DNA of 9,881 nt from assembly GCA_030037035.1 (NCBI GenBank), contig JASHSA010000151.1:1-9881 (forward strand), read 5' to 3'. This document shows positions 3,881-9,881 of the stretch, one piece after another. The DNA is from Thermoplasmata archaeon. GTDB taxonomy: Archaea > Thermoplasmatota > Thermoplasmata > Lutacidiplasmatales > UBA184. How positions within the stretch are numbered: position 1 is the stretch's first letter; every line of letters starts with the position of its first letter. The notes beneath the pieces were generated by a model. The model saw nothing but the letters and a program-made list of their open reading frames with translations, made no database searches and was not told where the DNA came from. The translations under genes were made by a program, and so were the position numbers.

Positions 3881-6838
3881 ATGCCTGCACGACGTCTAGG
3901 CGCTCTGAGGAGCTTGGTCCTTCCGATTGCCGTCCTGGCAGTTCTGGCGCTCGCATCTCTCGCGGTGACCACGTCGGGCGCTCTCGCATCGACCGGCGCT
4001 GTCGGCAGCCACGGGGGCGGCGTCGGTTCCGCCCCCGGCGAGGCGGCCGCCGGCGCGCTCGGTCAGAATTCGGGATCCCCCGCGGCATCGGTAAGCGCTC
4101 CCGACGCGGTGCTGGGTCCGTCGGAGGCCGTCCCAGGAGAGGTCGAGAGCACTCTGGTCCTGACGAACGGCACGTCGGCCCCGGGAAACTTCCTTTCCGG
4201 GATCGGGCTCACACCTCGGGCGCTGCTCTACGACCCGGCGACCGGCGACCTCGAGGTCGCGGCGGAGAGCTCGGGCAACCTGATCGTCGTGAACCCGACC
4301 TCCGACCGCGTGGTCGGCGCGATCCCCGCGGGGGACGAGCCGGTCTCGATCGCCTACGACCCGTCCAACGGCCGGCTCTACGTCGCGGATCAGTCCAACA
4401 CGGTCTCCGTCATCGACCCGTCGACCGGAACTCTCGTGGCGACGTTGCCCTCGGGGTATTACCTTACGTCGATCGCCTACGACCCGGTGAGCGGGCTGGT
4501 GTACGTCGGGATTCTGACCCGGAACGATGTCGGCCGGCTCCTCCTGCTCGATCCTGAGAACGATTCGTGGGTCGGCTCGATCACCGTCGGGGGAACGCCG
4601 GTGTCGATCGCCTACGACCCTGCGAACGAGAATCTGTACGTCGCCGACTTCCTCGACGACAACGTCACGGTCGTGAACAGCATGTCGGACCGGATCGCCG
4701 GGTCGATCCCCGTGGGGTCGGAGCCGGAGTCGTTGGCGGTGGACCCCGCGAACGACGAGATCTTCGTCGCGAACGCCGGCTCCTCGAACGTCAGCGTGAT
4801 CGACGGTCAGTTCGACGTCGTGGTCGGAACGCTCTCGGTGGTGGGTGCGCCCGAATCGGTGGCGGTGGACGCGCCTCAGGGGCAGCTCGACGTGGTCGCC
4901 ACGGTCGGACTGACGGGCAATCTGTCGACCTTCGACATCTCGAACGACACGCTGGCTACAGCAGTGCCAACACCCTTGGATCCGAGTACCCTGGGTGTCG
5001 ACCCGACGACCGGGGACGTCTACGTCGCCAGCTACTACTCGAACTCGCTCAGCGTGTTCGACCCCACGACCGCCCACTTCGTGGGCGACGTGATCCTAGG
5101 GAGCGAGCCTGACGCGATCGCCTACGACTCGCTCAACGGCGATCTCCTCGTGACCGACCGGGCGACGCGTTCGCTCGACGTCGTCGACCCCTCCAACGAC
5201 TCGGTCGTTGCGCGCATCTCGGCGGGCTCGGAGCCGATCATGGCGGCGTTCGACCCGAACAACGGCTGCGTCTACGTCGTCGACGCCGGGGGAAGCGTCA
5301 GCGTGCTGAACGCCACCAACGACGAGTTCCTCGGCTCGATCACGGTCGGCGCGGAGCCACTCACCGACGTCTACGACTCCGGGAACGGGGAGGTCTACGT
5401 CGTCAACGCTGGGAGCGACAACGTCAGCGTCATCGATCCCTCGGAGGCCGCGGTGGTCGCCTCGGTCGCCGTCCAGGTGTTCCCGACGTCGATCGCCTAC
5501 GACCCCGCGAACGGCGACCTCTACGTCGCGTACGTCGGCTCGGAGAACGTCACGGTGATCGACGGGACCAACAATTCGGTGGTGGCCGAGGTGGACGTAG
5601 GGGTGATCGACCCGACGGCCGTCGCGGTCGACGCTGCGAGCGGCCTCCTGTTCCTGCTCAGCGAGCGCTACTCCGCGGTCTTCGAGGTCAGCACCGCGTC
5701 CGAACGTCTGATCCGAGAGGTCGGACTGCCGCTGCTGGGAGCTCCGCAGTTCTACGGCTTCGGGGACCCCATCGCCTTCGACGACCGGAACGGCTACCTC
5801 TACCTGGCCCTCGGATACAATCTCACCGAGGTCCTCGACGGCGCGAACGGATCGCTGCTCGGATACTTTGGCGTCGGGGAGAATCCCGACTCCGTCGCGT
5901 ACGACCCGCAGCTCTCGGAGCTGTTCGTCGCGAACCTGGTCGACGGCTCGCTCTCGGTCGTACGCCCGCTCTATCTCGTGTCGTTCCACGAGACCGGTCT
6001 CCCGTCCGGGGCGCTCTCCCGCCACGGCTGGTCGATCGAGCTCGGCGGCGTCCGGGCGCACGAGTACGGGGCGTGGGCGACGTACGCGGTCGGCAACGGC
6101 AGCTACCCGTACTCGCTCTCGGGTCCGAAGGGCTTCCGGGTCACGGGCGGGCCCCCGGCCGGGTCGATCGCCGTCCAGGATGCCTCGACGACGATCTCCG
6201 TCGAGCTGGAGCGGGGAGCGACGTATGCCTTGACGATCGCGGTCACGGGTCTTGCGCACGACCGGTCCTGGTGCGTGAATCTCTCCGGGGAGGCCGTCTG
6301 CGCGGATCGGTCGACGACCAAGGTCCTCAACCTGACCGGCGGGGCGTACAGCTACGCGGTCGCCTCTCCGCTCGTCGGTCAGTCGATCTCTGCCCGCTTC
6401 GGCGGACATGCGGTGAACGCCTCGGGCACCCTTGACCTCACCCATGCCGAGCGGCTGACGTTCTCGTTCAGCTATCCGTACTACGTGACGTTCTGGGAGG
6501 TCGGCCGTGCGGGAGAGCCCTGGTCGGTCACGGTGCACGGCGAGACGCTCACGAACAGTACGGGCGGCCCGATCGTCGCCCACCTCGGCAACGGCACCTA
6601 CCGCTACTCCGTCGTTCGGGAGGTCGGCTACCGTGCGACCGGCGTGCCGAGCCGGGCCGTGGTCTCGGGCGCTCCGGCCTCGGTCACCGTGACGTTCGTG
6701 CCTCGGGCGGGAGAGGGGCCCCACGCGTCGGCGGGCGCCGGAACGGGGTCGGACTCCGCTCCGCGACTCGACGCCGCGCCGGGGTCCTCCGAGCTCCGCC
6801 TCGGAACGCCGGTCGTCGTGGCTCGCCGGCCGGCCTGA
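3881..6838 (+). CDS. Secreted YVTN beta-propeller surface protein with 14 repeats and three C-terminal surface repeats
   Basis: The protein has 985 residues. It starts MPARRLGALRSLVLPIAVLA, a signal peptide with a basic n-region, a hydrophobic core and an ALA site (34-36). A Gly/Ala/Ser-rich spacer leads to about 14 YVTN-type repeats (about 110-697) of roughly 42 residues, each like SIAYDPANGDLYVA...NVTVIDGTNNSVVAEVDVG. Fourteen repeats would make two seven-bladed propellers. Three surface repeats follow (698 to about 955): VSFHETGLPSG...GNGSYPYSL; a variant with C798/C807 (WCVNLSGEAVC), a likely disulfide; and YVTFWEVGRAG...GNGTYRYSV. Some twenty N-X-S/T sequons suggest heavy glycosylation. 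The usual C-terminal membrane anchor is absent; the tail is Ala/Gly/Pro-rich. The frame is open back to 3623, but ATG 3881 gives the clean signal peptide. GAGGAG ends only 1 base before it, so a leaderless start is possible. Role: cell surface, adhesion or sensing, inferred. Confidence 0.9.
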   Translation: MPARRLGALRSLVLPIAVLAVLALASLAVTTSGALASTGAVGSHGGGVGSAPGEAAAGALGQNSGSPAASVSAPDAVLGPSEAVPGEVESTLVLTNGTSAPGNFLSGIGLTPRALLYDPATGDLEVAAESSGNLIVVNPTSDRVVGAIPAGDEPVSIAYDPSNGRLYVADQSNTVSVIDPSTGTLVATLPSGYYLTSIAYDPVSGLVYVGILTRNDVGRLLLLDPENDSWVGSITVGGTPVSIAYDPANENLYVADFLDDNVTVVNSMSDRIAGSIPVGSEPESLAVDPANDEIFVANAGSSNVSVIDGQFDVVVGTLSVVGAPESVAVDAPQGQLDVVATVGLTGNLSTFDISNDTLATAVPTPLDPSTLGVDPTTGDVYVASYYSNSLSVFDPTTAHFVGDVILGSEPDAIAYDSLNGDLLVTDRATRSLDVVDPSNDSVVARISAGSEPIMAAFDPNNGCVYVVDAGGSVSVLNATNDEFLGSITVGAEPLTDVYDSGNGEVYVVNAGSDNVSVIDPSEAAVVASVAVQVFPTSIAYDPANGDLYVAYVGSENVTVIDGTNNSVVAEVDVGVIDPTAVAVDAASGLLFLLSERYSAVFEVSTASERLIREVGLPLLGAPQFYGFGDPIAFDDRNGYLYLALGYNLTEVLDGANGSLLGYFGVGENPDSVAYDPQLSELFVANLVDGSLSVVRPLYLVSFHETGLPSGALSRHGWSIELGGVRAHEYGAWATYAVGNGSYPYSLSGPKGFRVTGGPPAGSIAVQDASTTISVELERGATYALTIAVTGLAHDRSWCVNLSGEAVCADRSTTKVLNLTGGAYSYAVASPLVGQSISARFGGHAVNASGTLDLTHAERLTFSFSYPYYVTFWEVGRAGEPWSVTVHGETLTNSTGGPIVAHLGNGTYRYSVVREVGYRATGVPSRAVVSGAPASVTVTFVPRAGEGPHASAGAGTGSDSAPRLDAAPGSSELRLGTPVVVARRPA
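4215..5971 (+). repeat. Array of 14 about 126-bp coding repeats (YVTN propeller blades)
   Basis: Successive blades begin with variants of SIAYDP or SVAVDA. The DNA stays similar as well: GATCGCCTACGACC recurs near 4348, 4471, 4605 and 5491, with a one-base variant near 5115. Blade 3 (with TRNDVGRLLLLDP) and blade 12 (ending LPLLGAPQFYGFGDP) carry insertions. The repeats diverge at most positions, so this is an old expansion, not a recent slippage array. Confidence 0.8.
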
Positions 6839-6960
6839 CGCCTCGACCGGGGCACGCGGCGAGGACTCCCTCAGGCTCCGACCCCGCGCCGACCCGGCTC
6901 GGCCCCTCGCGCGGACGCCGAGCTTTTGTTGTCCAAAGGCCGTTCGGGCTGAGGTCGGTA
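6839..6960. promoter_or_regulatory. Intergenic region with ribosome binding site of the formate dehydrogenase gene
   Basis: Only 122 bases separate the propeller gene from the next start. A CCTCG...CGAGG inverted repeat (6841-6845 with 6860-6864) follows the stop. CTTTTGTTG (about 6923-6931) is the only AT-rich patch and could be a TATA element or a T-rich terminator. GAGGT at 6951-6955 lies 5 bases before ATG 6961 and is a clear Shine-Dalgarno. Confidence 0.45.
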
Positions 6961-8013
6961 ATGAAGATTGTCTGGATCTCCTACCCGGGGGGAGCGTACG
7001 CGAAAGAGGTTCCGGAGCTCCTCGGCTGCGCGGAGAACGCCCTCGGGCTCAACGAGTTCGTCCGAGCCCACCACCACGAGCTCGTCACGACGAGCGAGAC
7101 CGGCCCGAAGCTCGACCCGCTCCTCGCCGACGCGTCGGTCGTCGTCGCGACGCCGTTCTGGCCGGCGTACATCACGCGCGAGCGCCTCGCGAAGATGCCC
7201 CAGGTCAAGCTGCTCCTGACCGCGGGGGTCGGCTCGGACCACTTCGACCTCAAGGCCGCCGCGGAGCGCGGCCTCACGGTCGCCGAGGTGACCGGCAGCA
7301 ACGTCGTCAGCGTCGCCGAGCACGTCGTGATGCAGGTCCTCGCGCTCGTGCGCAACTTCGTCCCCTCGTACCTCGAGGTCGTCGGCGGCGGGTGGGACAT
7401 CGCCAAGGTCGCCTCCCGCTCCCACGACCTCGAGGACAAGGCCGTCGGGATCTTCGGGATGGGCCGGATCGGCCAGCGGGTCGCGATCCGCCTGCGCCCG
7501 TTCGACGTCCGGCTCCACTACTACGACAACCGCCGCCTCAGCACCGCCGAGGAGGAGGTCGTGGGGGCCCGCTACCTCCCGCTGGAGGCCCTGCTCGGCA
7601 CGTCGGACGTCCTCTCCATCAACTCCCCGCTGACCCCGGCGACCGACCGGATGTTCGACCGCGCGCTGATCGGCAAGATGAAGAAGGGCGCCTATCTCGT
7701 CAACACCGCGCGGGGGCGGATCGTCGACACCGACGCGCTGGTCGCGGCGTTGAAGAGCGGGCATCTCGCCGGCTACGCCGGGGACGTCTGGTACCCCCAG
7801 CCGGCGCCGAAGGACCACCCGTGGAGGACGATGCCGAACCACGCGATGACCCCCCACGTCTCGGGGACAAGCCTCGAGGCCCAGCGCCGATACGCCGACG
7901 GGGTCCGGGATTGCCTCGAGCGGTTCTTCGCCGGCAGGCCTCTCGACCGCGACTTCCTGATCGTGGAGAACGGCAAGTTCGTCAGCCCCAGCTACAGCTA
8001 CGCCTTCCAGTAG
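6961..8013 (+). CDS. fdh: NAD-dependent formate dehydrogenase (D-2-hydroxyacid dehydrogenase superfamily)
   Basis: 350 aa; oxidises formate to CO2 with NAD+ in the cytosol without metal or accessory subunits. Residues equivalent to those of Pseudomonas FDH are present at a constant offset of 32-33: PFWP (65-68; Pro97-Phe98), TAGVGSDH (87-94), N114 in GSNVVSVAEHVV (Asn146), R251 in NTARGR (Arg284), D275, Q280 in YPQPAPKDHPW (Gln313) and H299-x-S-G in TPHVSG (His332). The nucleotide-binding loop is G166-x-G168-x2-G171, where the Pseudomonas enzyme has Ala at the first position. D189 after the second strand favours NAD over NADP. The protein lacks about 32 N-terminal and about 17 C-terminal residues of the 400-aa bacterial enzyme and is otherwise colinear. 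The Q-P-A-P-K-D-H-P-W and PFWP motifs make glyoxylate or phosphoglycerate dehydrogenase unlikely. The gene is single and convergent with the ABC operon. Confidence 0.9.
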   Translation: MKIVWISYPGGAYAKEVPELLGCAENALGLNEFVRAHHHELVTTSETGPKLDPLLADASVVVATPFWPAYITRERLAKMPQVKLLLTAGVGSDHFDLKAAAERGLTVAEVTGSNVVSVAEHVVMQVLALVRNFVPSYLEVVGGGWDIAKVASRSHDLEDKAVGIFGMGRIGQRVAIRLRPFDVRLHYYDNRRLSTAEEEVVGARYLPLEALLGTSDVLSINSPLTPATDRMFDRALIGKMKKGAYLVNTARGRIVDTDALVAALKSGHLAGYAGDVWYPQPAPKDHPWRTMPNHAMTPHVSGTSLEAQRRYADGVRDCLERFFAGRPLDRDFLIVENGKFVSPSYSYAFQ

Positions 8014-8024
8014 GGCCCCCCGCC

Positions 8025-8040
8025 GCCGCGAGGACGCGGC
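8025..8040. terminator. GC hairpin between convergent genes
   Basis: GCCGCG-AGGA-CGCGGC makes a perfect 6-bp stem with a 4-base loop. It fills most of the 27-base gap between the formate dehydrogenase stop and the permease stop, so it could serve both strands. There is no U-tract; weak evidence. Confidence 0.3.
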
Positions 8041-8874
8041 CTAGAACCGCGCGATGCTGCCGGTGGAGAGCGCGCGCCGCTCGAAGACCTCCCACAGGGA
8101 GATCGCCGCGGCGAAGGAGAGGGCCCCGGCGAGCGCGACGGCCCCCCAGAGGACCGCGAGCGAGCCGAGCGGCTCGCCGGAGATCGCCGCGCGGATCGCG
8201 GCGAGCCCCCACGTCAGCGGCAGCCCGTAGCCGGCATACTGGAGCGGGAGCGGCAGCTGCGAGAGCGGGAAGTTGACGCCGGAGAGCAGCAGCCCGACGA
8301 ACAGGAAGATGTTGCCGAGGATGATCGACGTCCGCAGGTAGAGCGCGACGCCCCCGAGGAGGAGGCCGAAGCCGACCATCGCGAACGCCGTGAGGACGAC
8401 CGAGACGGCGAGCGAGGGGATCGACGACGCCGGGATCGAGACCCCGAAGAACACCGCGGCGTACGTCAGGCCGACGGTGACGGTCGCGAGCGAGATCAGG
8501 ATCGGGATCAGCCCCCGGCCGAAGTACATCGCCAGCCGGCTCGCCGGAGAGACGAGCAGGTGCTCCATCGTCCCCTGGAACTTCTCGGAGTCGGTCGTCT
8601 GGCAGACGGAGAAGACGCTCGAGTAGGTCACGGTCGCGACGGCGTTGCCGATCGCCGTGAACTGAACGGCGCTCGCGAGCGCCGACGCGCTCGCCCCCGC
8701 GTCCCCGAGGCGGACGACGAACGCGAAGAAGACCATCTGGGTGAGCGGGATGACGAAGACCGTCCCCAGGACGAAGTCGATGCGCATGAACCCTAGGCTC
8801 GTGCGCGGCGCGAAGACGGCGTTCGTCCAGAACGTGCGGAGGAACGACGTGCGGGGGACCACGACCTCGCTCAA
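8041..8874 (-). CDS. ABC-2 type transporter permease (second permease of the operon)
   Basis: 277 aa with six predicted membrane segments: about 34-54, 71-90, 118-143, 153-180, 184-204 and 236-260. Between segments 2 and 3 lies EKFQGTMEHLLVSPASR (97-113), the charged E/R...GT(L/M)E.LL.(S/T)P.S loop of ABC-2 permeases that contacts the ATPase. The family exports drugs, lipids or polysaccharides; the substrate cannot be read from sequence. The best start is TTG 8874, 7 bases after GAGGT (8886-8882), which overlaps the end of the preceding gene's stop region; the in-frame GTG at codon 5 is the alternative. It follows the first permease by 15 bases and differs from it clearly in sequence, so the exporter is probably a heterodimer. 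Confidence 0.85.
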   Translation of the reverse strand: MSEVVVPRTSFLRTFWTNAVFAPRTSLGFMRIDFVLGTVFVIPLTQMVFFAFVVRLGDAGASASALASAVQFTAIGNAVATVTYSSVFSVCQTTDSEKFQGTMEHLLVSPASRLAMYFGRGLIPILISLATVTVGLTYAAVFFGVSIPASSIPSLAVSVVLTAFAMVGFGLLLGGVALYLRTSIILGNIFLFVGLLLSGVNFPLSQLPLPLQYAGYGLPLTWGLAAIRAAISGEPLGSLAVLWGAVALAGALSFAAAISLWEVFERRALSTGSIARF

Positions 8875-8881
8875 CGGACCG

Positions 8882-8886
8882 ACCTC
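8882..8886 (-). promoter_or_regulatory. Shine-Dalgarno supporting a TTG start
   Basis: On the minus strand GAGGT lies 7 bases before TTG 8874. The same GAGGTCGGT string precedes the formate dehydrogenase ATG, which supports it as a genuine site and favours the TTG start. Confidence 0.5.
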
Positions 8887-8889
8887 GGC

Positions 8890-9699
8890 TCAGTAGTCGC
8901 TGAGGTTCCCGGCCTCGAGGACGTGCCGCTCGACCCGGTGGAAGACGCTCCCGGCGAGGACGAGGTAGGCCGTGGTCGTGACGACCGCGCCGAGGACGTC
9001 CGGCCAGAACCCCCAGGAGAAGCCGACGTAGCCGGGGATCGACGCGTACCGCAGCGCGTCCAGGGCCCACGTCGGCGGGAAGAACAGCGCGATCGGGTTC
9101 GTCCAGAACGGCAGCAGGATCACCGGGAACATGCAGCCGGTCCCGACGTAGAAGGCGAACTCGCCGATGTTCTGGATGAAGCCGGCGTAGCGGGTGTAGA
9201 CGTAGAACGCCGCGAAGACGACCCCGACGGCGGCGAGCGTGAGCATGACGAAGACGAACAGCACGACGAACGCGAGCGGGTCCGGCAGCGCCGGGGGGCT
9301 CCCCGCGACCGCGACGACGACGGCGTAGACGATCGCCCCGCCGATCAGCCCGGAGACGACGTTCCAGAGGACGCGCCCCAGGACCACGTAGACGTACGCC
9401 GTCGGGGCCTGGATCGTCGGCTCGAGCGTACCGAAGTTCCGGTCCTGCGAGGTCGCCCACCCGCTGCCGTAGAGCGTCTGACCCCACATGCTCATCATCC
9501 CGGCGCCGAGGATCGCGTACGTCAGGTAGTACGTCCCGTAGCCGCGGAACAGCTCGAACGAGACGATGCCGAAGATCACCGGGGCGATCATCGAAGGGAT
9601 GAGCCACTGCGGGTCGGCGAGGAACAGCAGCACCGCGAGGCGCAGCGAGGCGAACGTCGAGCGCCGGCCCGAATAGGCGTACCGAACCTCCGCGTTCAT
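8890..9699 (-). CDS. ABC-2 type transporter permease (first permease of the operon)
   Basis: 269 aa with about six membrane segments: about 32-50, 57-75, 105-131, 141-165, 183-200 and 233-253. The cytosolic loop between segments 2 and 3 reads SQDRNFGTLEPTIQAP (84-99), the ABC-2 coupling motif in which FGTLE matches QGTME of the second permease. Aromatic residues are frequent near membrane ends (FFPPTW, SWGFWPD). The ATG overlaps the stop of the ATPase gene by 3 bases in the string ATGA (TGA 9698-9696, ATG 9699-9697), a sign of translational coupling. With the ATPase it should form an exporter of the ABC-2/DrrAB type; substrate unknown. Confidence 0.85.
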   Translation of the reverse strand: MNAEVRYAYSGRRSTFASLRLAVLLFLADPQWLIPSMIAPVIFGIVSFELFRGYGTYYLTYAILGAGMMSMWGQTLYGSGWATSQDRNFGTLEPTIQAPTAYVYVVLGRVLWNVVSGLIGGAIVYAVVVAVAGSPPALPDPLAFVVLFVFVMLTLAAVGVVFAAFYVYTRYAGFIQNIGEFAFYVGTGCMFPVILLPFWTNPIALFFPPTWALDALRYASIPGYVGFSWGFWPDVLGAVVTTTAYLVLAGSVFHRVERHVLEAGNLSDY

Positions 9700-9881
9700 C
9701 GCACGTCCTCGTCGACGAGGTCGAGGTAGACGTCCTCCAGCGACGTGCGCCGCTCGCGGACGGCCAGCTCGGCGTGCCCGGGGAGCGCGGCGCGGACCTG
9801 CTCGAGCGTCGTCTCCGAGGTGCGCACGCGCAGCGTCAGGCGGGTCATCGGACCGAACTCCTCGCTCACGACCTTCGAGAC
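9696..9881 (-). CDS. ABC transporter ATP-binding protein, C-terminal fragment (partial)
   Basis: The last 61 residues of an ATPase whose Walker and signature motifs lie beyond the right edge. The tail has the typical post-domain of drug-type ABC ATPases: a regulatory beta-strand region (MTRLTLRVRTSETTLEQV), then LAVRERRTSLEDVYLDLVDE. The S-L-E-D-V-(Y/F)-L-x-L end is a hallmark of DrrA/CcmA-like exporter ATPases. It is the upstream gene of an operon with two ABC-2 permeases that reads into the window from the right, so the promoter is outside. The domain call is strong from the tail and context, but ATP binding cannot be checked here. Confidence 0.85.
   Translation of the reverse strand, partial: VSKVVSEEFGPMTRLTLRVRTSETTLEQVRAALPGHAELAVRERRTSLEDVYLDLVDEDVR

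Noticed and set aside
3896..6724. Minus-strand ORFs of 393 and 542 codons opposite the propeller gene
   Set aside because: Arg/Asp/Val-rich, low-complexity antisense translations of the repeated coding DNA; no motif and no start signal.
6871..9729. Long antisense or out-of-frame ORFs over the formate dehydrogenase and permease genes (6871-7857 -, 7392-8276 +, 7982-9607 -, 8923-9729 +)
   Set aside because: Typical high-GC shadow frames; the overlapping frames have recognised families and membrane segments.
1..9881. CRISPR array, insertion sequence ends or att direct repeats
   Set aside because: No regularly spaced identical repeats, transposase or integrase motif, or paired terminal inverted repeats were found by reading both strands; the only regular repeats are the coding propeller blades.

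Overview
The window looks like a high-GC archaeal chromosome segment, most likely from the Thermoplasmata/Thermoplasmatota. This rests on a secreted YVTN beta-propeller protein followed by ETGLPSG-type surface repeats, a combination common in that group, on short GAGGT Shine-Dalgarno sites, and on the abundance of N-X-S/T sequons. The taxonomic call is inference from protein style only; no marker gene or rRNA is present.

Left part (1-3600), accessory in character. It opens with the C-terminus of a Cys-containing secreted-type protein (3-251). About 1.5 kb follows (252-1810) in which good coding composition appears only in short pieces that switch frame or are cut by stops. I read these as two decayed genes (346-782 and 929-1399) and one uncertain small ORF (1511-1807). 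A convincing small multi-zinc protein (1834-2229, +) comes next. Convergent to it is a tightly coupled three-gene minus-strand operon (3374 down to 2325): a BrnT/DUF4258-like toxin-type protein, a 92-aa unknown protein overlapping it by 4 bp, and a 161-aa protein starting 1 nt later that carries a tandemly duplicated W-x2-Y...RT domain. A roughly 0.5 kb gene-poor stretch (3375-3880) with small inverted repeats separates this from the rest.

Right part (3881-9881), core-like, with strongly GC-biased third codon positions. A 985-aa secreted protein (3881-6838) has 14 YVTN repeats, enough for two seven-bladed propellers, plus three surface-repeat domains. An NAD-dependent formate dehydrogenase (6961-8013) follows and is convergent with an ABC-2 exporter operon on the minus strand: the ATPase C-terminus (9881-9696), a first permease (9699-8890) overlapping it by 3 nt, and a second permease (8874-8041) with a TTG start.

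Functionally, the right side combines a cell-surface glycoprotein-like protein, formate oxidation to CO2 and NADH, and an exporter of the drug/daunorubicin type. There is no sign that these form one pathway. The left side is the part most likely to hold something undescribed, namely the BrnT-like operon with two unfamiliar partners. I found no CRISPR array, rRNA, insertion sequence or credible tRNA.
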